Of a stretch of DNA of 43,010 nt, positions 23,561-30,050 are shown in pieces; the first letter of the stretch is position 1, and each line of letters starts with the position of its first letter. The translations under genes and the position numbers were made by a program. The stretch is from NCBI RefSeq assembly GCF_900961225.1, contig NZ_CAAHFN010000064.1, positions 1 to 43,010 on the forward strand. Direction: 5' to 3'. The DNA comes from Modicisalibacter radicis (GTDB taxonomy: Bacteria > Pseudomonadota > Gammaproteobacteria > Pseudomonadales > Halomonadaceae). Under the pieces are notes generated by a model. That model saw only the letters and a program-made list of their open reading frames with translations. It made no database searches and was not told the DNA's origin.

Positions 23561-25060
23561 TCAGGAACCGCGAGTCGACTGCGGCAGTTCCGACACCAGG
23601 CGCAGTGACGCGGTCAGCTCGTCTAGCTGGTAGTGCGGGCGCAGGAAAGTGACGGCCTTGTAGGAGCCGGGCTTGCCGGGCACCTCGGCGACTTCCACGC
23701 GCGCCTCGCGCAGCGGGTACTTGGCCTTGGCTTCCTGGCCGGCGTTGTCGTCCAGCAGCACGTACTGCGAGAGCCATTCGTTGAGGTAGTCCTCGACGTT
23801 CTGGCGGGACGCGAAGCTGCCCACCTTGTCGCGCATGATCGCCTTCATGAAGTGGGCGATGCGCGAGGTGGCGAAGATGTACTGCAGCTGCGACGACAGC
23901 CGGGCGTTGGCATTGGCCACGTCGGTGTTGTACTGCTTCGGCAGCTGGGCCGACTGGGTGCCGAAGAAGGCGGCGTAGTCGGTGCCCTTGCAGTGCACCA
24001 GCGGGATGAAGCCGAGGTCCGACAGCTCCTTCTCGCGACGGTCGGTGATCGAGATCTCGGTGGGGCACTTGAGCGCCACTTCGCCGTCGTCGGTCTTGAA
24101 GGTGTGGGTCGGCAGGTCCTCGACCAGGCCGCCGCCCTCGACACCGCGGATGGCCACGCACCAGCCGTATTTGGCAAAGGCATCGGTGACGCGCGCGCCC
24201 ATGGCGTAGGCGGCGTTCATCCACAGGTACTTGTGGTGGTCGCGGCCGTCGACGTTCTCGGTGAAGTTGAACTCCTCGACCGGCGTGGTCTCCTCGCCAT
24301 AGGGCAGGCGGCCGAGCACGTGGGGCAGGGTGAGGCCGACGTAGCGGGCGTCCTCCGAGTTGCGGAAGGACTTCCACTTGGCGTATTCGACGGTGTCGAA
24401 GATCTTGGCCAGGTCCCGCGGGCCGGTCATGTCGGTGAAGGCGTCCCAGCCGAACAGCTCCGGCGAGGCCGAGGAGATGAAGGGCGCGTGGGCCGCGGCG
24501 GCGACATGCGAGACCTGTTCCAGCAGGTACATGTCCTGCGGATGGCGGCCGAACTCGTAGTCGCCGATCAGCATGCCGAAGGGGGCGCCGCCGAAGGTCC
24601 CGTACTCTTCCTCGTAGACCTTCTTGAACAGCGCGCTCTGGTCGAACTCGGAGGCCGACTTGAGATCCTTGACCAGGTCCTTCTTGGACGCGTTCAACAT
24701 GTGGATCTTCAGGTTGGTGCCGGTCTCGGTCTGCTCGGTCAGGTACTTGAGCCCGCGCCAGGATGCCTCGAGCTGCTGGAACTCGCTGGCGTGCATGATC
24801 TCGTTCATCTGGTCGGAGAGCAGCGAGTCGATTTCGGCGATGCGCGAGTCGAGCACGGCGATAAGGTCCTTGCTCGGCGTGACTTCGCCCTCGAGCACCT
24901 GGTTGACCAGTTCGTCGATCAGGTCGCGGGTGCGGGTGCGCTCGGTTTCCGAGCGGGCCACACGGCTCTCGGAAATGATGCTGTCGAGCAGCGAAGTCTC
25001 GGGGGCGAAGACTTCCTGGGATTCGTTCTGCGACGGGTTATCGGTCTGATTCTCGGCCAT
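23561..25060 (-). CDS. tssC: TssC sheath large subunit
   Basis: A 499-aa TssC (ImpC/VipB) protein. Signatures are LEASWRGLKYLTEQTETG, KKVYEEEYGTFGGAPFGMLIGDYEF, WKSFRNSEDARYVGLTLPHVLGRLPYG and WMNAAYAMGARVTDAFAKYGW. With TssB it forms the contractile sheath. AGGAG lies 6 nt before the ATG, 12 bp after the tssB stop. Length is typical (about 490-500). Confidence 0.97.
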   Translation of the reverse strand: MAENQTDNPSQNESQEVFAPETSLLDSIISESRVARSETERTRTRDLIDELVNQVLEGEVTPSKDLIAVLDSRIAEIDSLLSDQMNEIMHASEFQQLEASWRGLKYLTEQTETGTNLKIHMLNASKKDLVKDLKSASEFDQSALFKKVYEEEYGTFGGAPFGMLIGDYEFGRHPQDMYLLEQVSHVAAAAHAPFISSASPELFGWDAFTDMTGPRDLAKIFDTVEYAKWKSFRNSEDARYVGLTLPHVLGRLPYGEETTPVEEFNFTENVDGRDHHKYLWMNAAYAMGARVTDAFAKYGWCVAIRGVEGGGLVEDLPTHTFKTDDGEVALKCPTEISITDRREKELSDLGFIPLVHCKGTDYAAFFGTQSAQLPKQYNTDVANANARLSSQLQYIFATSRIAHFMKAIMRDKVGSFASRQNVEDYLNEWLSQYVLLDDNAGQEAKAKYPLREARVEVAEVPGKPGSYKAVTFLRPHYQLDELTASLRLVSELPQSTRGS

Positions 25061-25072
25061 GGAAGACTCCTG

Positions 25073-25606
25073 TTATTGCTTCTCGTCCTGAGGCTGGGCG
25101 GCGGCTTCGCGGCCGAGCTCCTCACCCAGTGCATTGAGCTTGTCGGTGTTCTGCAGAACGTCCATCAACAGCTCCTCGAGCTTGTCGTTGCCGCCCATCT
25201 TGTTGCGCAGGTCGGCCAGCTTGTTGCGCACCTCGAGCAGCTTGCGCAGAGGCTCGACCTGGCGTACCACCTCCTGCGGCTCGAAGTCCTCCATGCGCTT
25301 GAAGTTGAGTTCCACCGGCAGTTGCGAGCCGTCGTTGGCCAGGGTGTTGTCGACCCGGTAGCTCAGACGCGGCCTGACGCCTTTCATCACGCTGTCGAAG
25401 TTGTCGCGGTCGACGTGGACGAACTTGCGGTCCTTCAGGCGGGGCAGCGGCTCGAGCGGGTTGCCGGAGTAGTCGCCCATCACGCCGACCACGAACGGCA
25501 GCTCCTTCTTCTCGATACTGTCGCCGATCTCGACGTCGTAGGTGAGGTGCACGCGCGGTGCCCGCACGCGGGAGAGCTTGTGTTGAGTGCTTTCTTTCTT
25601 GGCCAT
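25073..25606 (-). CDS. tssB: TssB sheath small subunit
   Basis: A 177-aa TssB (ImpB/VipA) protein. It has RAPRVHLTYDVEIGDSIEKK near the N-terminus, then ELPFVVGVMGDYSGNP, DRKFVHVDRDNFDSVM and the C-terminal coiled coil. It pairs with TssC in the sheath, and VipA-type proteins are recognised by ClpV. GAAGGA sits 8-9 nt before the ATG. It follows the uncharacterised 251-aa gene by 58 bp and precedes tssC by 12 bp. Confidence 0.97.
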   Translation of the reverse strand: MAKKESTQHKLSRVRAPRVHLTYDVEIGDSIEKKELPFVVGVMGDYSGNPLEPLPRLKDRKFVHVDRDNFDSVMKGVRPRLSYRVDNTLANDGSQLPVELNFKRMEDFEPQEVVRQVEPLRKLLEVRNKLADLRNKMGGNDKLEELLMDVLQNTDKLNALGEELGREAAAQPQDEKQ

Positions 25607-25664
25607 TGAAGTCGTCCTTCCTCGGGATGGCGGGATCGTGGAGCAGCGAAACCCTGGCGAGCGG

Positions 25665-26420
25665 TCAGTGCGAGGGAGCGTCGCGGACCGCGGCGACCAG
25701 CCGTTCGCGAAGTTCGTCGCGCATCGCGCCGATCGCTTCCTCGGAGATCAGCTCCTCGAAGTTGCGGCTGCCGGAGATTTCGGTGCTGTGGCGGATGACA
25801 CCGTCGTCGGGCAGCGTCGAGGTCACCGGCGAACTGATGACGCAGAAGGGCAGGTCGCCGAAGTCGTCCAGACACTGGAAGCTGATCGGGAAGCGCAGGC
25901 CCTTGAACAGGCGGCCCAGCCCGCCGGCGCGGCTGAAACAGTGGAACAGCATCAGGTAGTGGAGCACGAAACGGTGAAGTTCGGAGCCGCTGCGGTTGGG
26001 ATCGGCGACCACCTGGCGGAACCGGCTCAGGTCGAACGAGGCGTATCCCACGACCCAGCGCACCGGGCTGGTGACGCGGACCATGCCGCCATCGCTCAAC
26101 GCATGGTCGTACTCCAGCGGAAACAGTTCCGGCGTCGAGTTGATGATATTGAGCGGCACCTCGAGCTCGTTGAGCAGGTTGAAGGGGCGTTCGCCCGCAT
26201 GCGCGTCGAACAGGGTGCGGAACTCCTTGAAGTGGTGCTGTGTCTCGCGGCCACTCCCGCGAGGCGCCCCCTGCAGATACTCCCCGAACAGCGGCTGAGG
26301 CCTTACCAGCGGCGCGAGCGTCGCCAGGTAATCCGCCGCCTGGGCCTTGAGCAGATCCGACACCACGCGCGTCTGCTTGCGTGAGCGGATGAATCCATCA
26401 ACGTCGAATGACTGGGTCAT
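25665..26420 (-). CDS. Uncharacterised T6SS-associated protein, first gene of the leftward tss operon
   Basis: A 251-aa protein with no signal peptide and no membrane segment. Visible stretches include MTQSFDVDGFIRSRKQ, HFKEFRTLFDAHAG, PLNIINSTPELFPLEYDHAL, VVGYASFDLSRFRQVV and LPFCVISSPVTSTLPDDGV. I do not recognise the family; it does not look like TagJ/HsiE or TssA, which occupy similar places in other clusters. The start at 26420 is chosen over the longer frame from 26633 because AGGGA precedes it and the upstream residues would run through the inverted-repeat region. Position at the head of the tssB operon suggests a role in sheath assembly or regulation. Confidence 0.8.
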   Translation of the reverse strand: MTQSFDVDGFIRSRKQTRVVSDLLKAQAADYLATLAPLVRPQPLFGEYLQGAPRGSGRETQHHFKEFRTLFDAHAGERPFNLLNELEVPLNIINSTPELFPLEYDHALSDGGMVRVTSPVRWVVGYASFDLSRFRQVVADPNRSGSELHRFVLHYLMLFHCFSRAGGLGRLFKGLRFPISFQCLDDFGDLPFCVISSPVTSTLPDDGVIRHSTEISGSRNFEELISEEAIGAMRDELRERLVAAVRDAPSH

Positions 26421-26486
26421 GCTCGGTCCCTGATAAAAGCGGCAGCGTTGTCGGGTGAACCCGTGATTATCAACTGACGATTCGAC

Positions 26487-26510
26487 TCGAGACGATAGCG
26501 GCCGTCTCGA
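26487..26510. repeat. Inverted repeat in the tss intergenic region (inner)
   Basis: TCGAGACG at 26487-26494 and its reverse complement CGTCTCGA at 26503-26510, separated by 8 bp. It is 67 bp upstream of the leftward operon's first gene, so it could be an operator or a leader hairpin. A weak sigma-54-like TGGCA-N8-GC pattern overlaps it on the minus strand (26501-26515), with a poor -12 element. Confidence 0.4.
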
Positions 26511-26525
26511 TGCCAAACAGTCGAG

Positions 26526-26550
26526 CGATATCGGCGGCTGAAGGATATCG
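26526..26550. repeat. Inverted repeat in the tss intergenic region (middle)
   Basis: CGATATC at 26526-26532 and GATATCG at 26544-26550, 11 bp apart. The half-site spacing is about two helix turns centre to centre (18 bp), which could suit a dimeric regulator. It lies between the leftward operon start and the large palindrome. Confidence 0.35.
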
Positions 26551-26591
26551 TAACGAGACTTTACCAGATTCCGACGGCTTTCTCGTACAGA

Positions 26592-26641
26592 GATTTGCCA
26601 TAGCCTTTGTAAGATATCTCTTACAAATTTCATGGCAAATC
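26592..26641. promoter_or_regulatory. 50-bp interrupted palindrome upstream of the leftward tss operon
   Basis: Two pairs of inverted arms share one centre (26616.5). The outer arms are GATTTGCCAT (26592-26601) and ATGGCAAATC (26632-26641). The inner arms are TTTGTAAGA (26606-26614) and TCTTACAAA (26619-26627). Only the 4-bp joints and one central pair do not match: 20 of 25 pairs. It is AT-rich in a GC-rich region and lies between the lipoprotein stop (26671) and the first leftward tss gene (26420). A large operator is the likeliest reading. It could also be a hairpin after the lipoprotein gene, but it has no U tract. Confidence 0.55.
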
Positions 26642-26670
26642 ACCAATTGCACTTCGTGGCAACTTGTCGC

Positions 26671-27162
26671 TTAATCGTGCCGCCCCGCTTTACCGGTTTC
26701 GCCGCGCGGCGAAAGATCGGGCGTCAGGGGGCTCAGCGTCACCGTTTTGCCCGCGTCATCGACCATCGGGTTCCCTCGGGCGTCGAGTGGCTGCAGGCTT
26801 CCGCTCTCGAGCGGGGCGTAGACACGCGGGCTGCCGAGTTCGGGCTGGAGCACATAGAGTCGCCGACTGGGATCACTAACGTCTTGATGCCTGGACCAGT
26901 TTCCCCAGCTCGTGCTGACGCGCTCGCCGCCGGGCGCGTCGATTTTCACCTCGTGCAGGTAGAACCCTTCGGGGCTGCCGGTGACGGCGTTGCGCTGGAT
27001 GACCAGGTCGGTGTCGATGCCGCGGCAGTCGACGCAGGGCACTACTCCCTGGAATCTCTCGCGGGTCTTGACGTAGTCGACCCGGGTGTCGGGGCCGCCC
27101 GCGCAGGCCGTCAAGAGCAGGCAGCCGAGGAGGGGAAGCGTTTTAAGGGATCGTGCTTTCAT
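26671..27162 (-). CDS. NlpE-like lipoprotein in the divergent T6SS promoter region
   Basis: A 163-aa predicted lipoprotein. The signal peptide ends in the lipobox LTAC with Cys20, followed by AGG, so outer-membrane sorting is likely. The segment FQGVVPCVDCRGIDTDL (C43 and C46) matches the N-terminal NlpE domain, whose CxxC is typical. NlpE proteins act in copper response and surface sensing through Cpx in E. coli. The gene lies between the two divergent tss blocks and is transcribed leftward. Its stop is 250 bp before the 251-aa gene start, with three inverted repeats in between. A TTG four codons earlier is rejected in favour of the ATG at 27162, with GGGG 6 nt before it. An 18-bp perfect palindrome (26697-26714) lies inside its 3' end. 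Confidence 0.8.
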   Translation of the reverse strand: MKARSLKTLPLLGCLLLTACAGGPDTRVDYVKTRERFQGVVPCVDCRGIDTDLVIQRNAVTGSPEGFYLHEVKIDAPGGERVSTSWGNWSRHQDVSDPSRRLYVLQPELGSPRVYAPLESGSLQPLDARGNPMVDDAGKTVTLSPLTPDLSPRGETGKAGRHD

Positions 27163-27212
27163 GTATAACCCCAAGCTTTTGGTGGACGTAAGCGAATGTT
27201 AAATTCGGCGCG

Positions 27213-27218
27213 ATTATA
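27213..27218 (-). promoter_or_regulatory. Candidate -10 box for the NlpE-like lipoprotein gene
   Basis: On the minus strand this is a perfect TATAAT, 50 bp before the ATG at 27162. No convincing -35 hexamer is present at 16-18 bp spacing, so it may need an activator. On the plus side no clear promoter was identified before tssJ in 27219-27348. Confidence 0.35.
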
Positions 27219-27348
27219 GCGTTTAAATCGGTTAGGGTGTGCCCTGCATGAAACAATCCTGGGCATCACGGTTCGACGGTCGGTATTCGCGTACTTGCTT
27301 CGCGACTGGGTCGAAATGTGCCAGACAAATGACGAAAAGAGTTCGGCG

Positions 27349-27894
27349 ATGACGATCTTCGTGCGCAATCTGGGAATTTTTCTTTTGACTTTGGCGCTCT
27401 GCGGCTGTGGCGTGGCCGATCGGGTGGGCGATCGTATCGACGACACCTGGGCCGGCGATCTCTTTGCCAACCCGGAGCGTGTGCGCGTCACCATCGACAG
27501 CGATGAATCGCTCAATCCGGACGCCGACGGAGAGCCGCTCTCGGTGGTGATCAGGATCTATCAGCTCACCGAGAAGCCGCCGTTCGCGACCGCCTCGCCG
27601 CGTCAACTGTGGCGCGACGGCGGCAGCGTGCTGGGCGACAGCCTGCTGTCGCGGCGCGAGCTGACACTATTGCCGGGCGAGCGCAAGGTCGATATCGCCG
27701 CGCTGGCTCCGAGCGCGCAGTTCGTCGGCGTCGCTGCCTTCTTTCGCAACACCGTCAGCGCCGACTGGCAGGTGCTCCTTGACGCCGAGGCGCTGAGAAA
27801 CGACGGCTGGCTAAGCGCCTCGGACGGAGTGCAGCTGCATCTGGTCGACGACCGTATCGAAGTCGTGCGGGGCGAGGACCTGCTGGCCGAGTGA
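27349..27894 (+). CDS. tssJ: TssJ outer-membrane lipoprotein
   Basis: A 181-aa lipoprotein with signal peptide MTIFVRNLGIFLLTLALCGC; the lipidated Cys is most likely Cys20. The mature part has VRVTIDSDESLNPDADGEPL and VVIRIYQLTEK, then ELTLLPGERKVD, typical of TssJ/SciN. TssJ holds the TssM periplasmic domain at the outer membrane. An in-frame ATG at 27295 gives a longer N-terminus without signal-peptide character and is rejected. It is the first gene of the rightward block. Confidence 0.92.
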   Translation: MTIFVRNLGIFLLTLALCGCGVADRVGDRIDDTWAGDLFANPERVRVTIDSDESLNPDADGEPLSVVIRIYQLTEKPPFATASPRQLWRDGGSVLGDSLLSRRELTLLPGERKVDIAALAPSAQFVGVAAFFRNTVSADWQVLLDAEALRNDGWLSASDGVQLHLVDDRIEVVRGEDLLAE

Positions 27895-27987
27895 TGGCGT
27901 CAGGGCCAGTGAGATCGCATTGCTCAGTGGGTCGCGGGCGCGAGCGACCGCGGAGCGTCATTGACATTCACAGAATCGGGACCGGAC

Positions 27988-29337
27988 GTGAGTAGACACA
28001 ATCGCATCATGTGGTCGGAGGGGATGTTCCTCCTGCCCCAGCACTTCCAGTACCAGGACGAGTTCCACCAGCGCCAGCTGGTCGAGGCGCGCCAGTCCCA
28101 GCATCCGTTTCAGTGGGGGGTGCAGCAGATCGCGTTCGACGAGGGGGCGCTCGAACAGGGCATGCTGCGCCTGACCCGGCTCAAGCTGGTGTTTCCCGAC
28201 GGCACCTTGATGGACGCGCCACAACACGATCCGCTACCGCCGGCGCGCAGTCTCGACGAGCTGGTGGCGCGCAATGGCGAGGTGAAGATCCACGCCGCGC
28301 TGCGCACGCTCGAGCCCTGGTCGCCGAGCTATCTCGAGTCGGATGCACCGCGCCATGGCGGCCGCCGCTACGTGCAGCGATTCGAGACCCGGCCCGACCT
28401 CAACGAGGGGACGCTCGAAAACGAGCTGGGCACCCTCGAACTCAATGCCACGCTGCTGATGGAAGGCGATAGTCTCGACGGCTTCACCCACTGTCCGATC
28501 GCGCTGCTCAAGCGCAGCGCCGCGGGCGGCTTCAGTCTCGAGACCGCCCGTTTCATGCCGCCGGCGCTGCATATCGATGCCGTTTCGTTGCCTCACGATA
28601 TCGCCAGTCGGCTGATCGGCATGCTGCAGGCCCGCAGCGAGGCGCTTTCCGGACGCCGCCGCGAACGCGCCGACCAGGTCGCGGAATTCGGCTCCAGCGA
28701 CGTCACGCTGTTCTGGCTGCTCTACACCATCAACCGTGCTTATCCGCAGCTGGCCCATCTGCTGGCCCACCCGCAGTTGCATCCCGAAGCGCTCCATCGG
28801 TTCCTTGCCGAGCTCGCCGCCAGCCTGATGACGTTCTCGATGTCGCATCGGCTCGCGGACATTCCCGAATACGACCATCGCGAGCCGGCGGTGTCGTTGC
28901 TTGCCCTGGAAACGGTCGTGCGCGAGCTGCTCGAGATCGTGGTGCCCAACCAGTACGTTCCGATTCCGCTCGAGCAGACGCGCCCCTCCTACTACGTGGG
29001 ACGTCTCAACGATACGCGCCTCAAGGACGCCGACTTCTACATCAGCGTGCATGCCGACATGCCCGGGGCACGCGTTCTCGAACTGGTGCCGCGCGCCTTC
29101 AAGGTGGGGTCGCCGGAGGATATCGAGGTGGTGGTCAACACCGCCATGCCCGGCGGCACGCTGACACATGCTTCGCGCCTGCCCAGCGCAATCCCGGTGC
29201 GTCTCGACAACCACTACTTTGCTCTCGAACCGCGCGGTGCCGTGTACGAACGGATGATGGAGGCGCAGGCCATTGCCTTCTACGTCCCCAGCGGCTTCAA
29301 GAGCCTCAGCATTGAATTGATGGCGGTGATGAAATGA
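27988..29337 (+). CDS. tssK: TssK baseplate-membrane connector
   Basis: A 449-aa TssK (ImpJ/VasE). The N-terminus MSRHNRIMWSEGMFLLPQHFQYQD is a strong family signature, and LLKRS, PNQYVPIPLEQTRPSYYVGR and VPSGFKSLSIELMAVMK follow later. The start is the GTG at 27988. A TTG at 27961 extends the frame but the family begins at the chosen point, and an internal ATG at 28009 would remove conserved residues. TssK trimers join the baseplate to TssL and TssM. Its stop overlaps the tssL start (ATGA). Confidence 0.95.
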   Translation: MSRHNRIMWSEGMFLLPQHFQYQDEFHQRQLVEARQSQHPFQWGVQQIAFDEGALEQGMLRLTRLKLVFPDGTLMDAPQHDPLPPARSLDELVARNGEVKIHAALRTLEPWSPSYLESDAPRHGGRRYVQRFETRPDLNEGTLENELGTLELNATLLMEGDSLDGFTHCPIALLKRSAAGGFSLETARFMPPALHIDAVSLPHDIASRLIGMLQARSEALSGRRRERADQVAEFGSSDVTLFWLLYTINRAYPQLAHLLAHPQLHPEALHRFLAELAASLMTFSMSHRLADIPEYDHREPAVSLLALETVVRELLEIVVPNQYVPIPLEQTRPSYYVGRLNDTRLKDADFYISVHADMPGARVLELVPRAFKVGSPEDIEVVVNTAMPGGTLTHASRLPSAIPVRLDNHYFALEPRGAVYERMMEAQAIAFYVPSGFKSLSIELMAVMK

Positions 29338-30047
29338 CCGAAACCCTTGCCCAACCTTCCGAGGCCACCGGACCGCGCACGCTCAAGACGCTATCGCGCG
29401 ACTTCGTCGCCATGGTGCTTATGGTGCGCCGTGGCCAGCAGGCCGAGAGTGTCGAGCGCTTCCTGGAGCGTGTCGACCAGTGGCTGCGCGACTTCGAGGA
29501 GCAGGCGCGGGCGGAGAACTACGGTGCCGAGGCGGTCAAGGATGTGCAGTACGCGCTGTGTGCCTTCCTCGACGAAAGCGTGTTGAAGGGCGGGCGGGGC
29601 AACATCCGGGAGCATATCGAACTGCACCCATTCCAGTACCGCTACTTTGGCGTTCACCTGGCCGGTGAGGGGTTCTACGACCGCCTCGACAGCCTGCGCG
29701 GCGACGTGCGCGGCAACCTCGACGTGCTCGAGGTCTACCACCTGTGCCTGGCGCTGGGCTTCGAGGGCAAGTACAGCCTGGAGAACCGCGATCAGCTGCG
29801 CTATATCGCCAACACCCTGGGCCACGACATTGCCCGCTACCGCAAGCGCTCGGCCACTGACGGCGATGGCTGGAAACTGCCCGACCAGGTCGGTCAGCTG
29901 TTGCGTTACGAGATCCCGCTGTGGGTCTACCTGCTGATGATCGTGGGGGTCTGCCTGATCGTCTACGCCGGCTTGAGCTGGTGGCTGGGCAGCGAAACCG
30001 AGGCGCTGATAGAGCAGATCCGCCAACTGTTCACCCCCATCCCCTGA
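29334..30047 (+). CDS. tssL: TssL (DotU family) inner-membrane protein without an OmpA domain
   Basis: A 237-aa DotU/TssL. The cytoplasmic domain contains DVQYALCAFLDESVL, HPFQYRYFGVHLAGEGFYDRL and VLEVYHLCLALGFEGKYSL; a single C-terminal membrane helix lies at about 195-217 (LWVYLLMIVGVCLIVYAGL). The protein ends about 20 residues after the helix, so it lacks the periplasmic OmpA-like peptidoglycan-binding extension of evolved TssL proteins. That domain appears instead on the second IcmF-like protein of this cluster. It overlaps tssK by 4 bp and precedes tssM by 3 bp. Confidence 0.96.
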   Translation: MTETLAQPSEATGPRTLKTLSRDFVAMVLMVRRGQQAESVERFLERVDQWLRDFEEQARAENYGAEAVKDVQYALCAFLDESVLKGGRGNIREHIELHPFQYRYFGVHLAGEGFYDRLDSLRGDVRGNLDVLEVYHLCLALGFEGKYSLENRDQLRYIANTLGHDIARYRKRSATDGDGWKLPDQVGQLLRYEIPLWVYLLMIVGVCLIVYAGLSWWLGSETEALIEQIRQLFTPIP

Positions 30048-30050
30048 CGA

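Noticed and set aside
26501..26515. A sigma-54 -24/-12 promoter before the leftward tss operon
   Set aside because: TGGCA and GC are at the right distance, but the -12 element is CGGC instead of TTGC and the site overlaps an inverted repeat, so it was not listed as a promoter.
26697..26714. The perfect palindrome TTTCGCCGCGCGGCGAAA as a terminator of the lipoprotein gene
   Set aside because: It lies inside the coding sequence before the stop and has no U tract; the symmetry may be incidental in GC-rich DNA.
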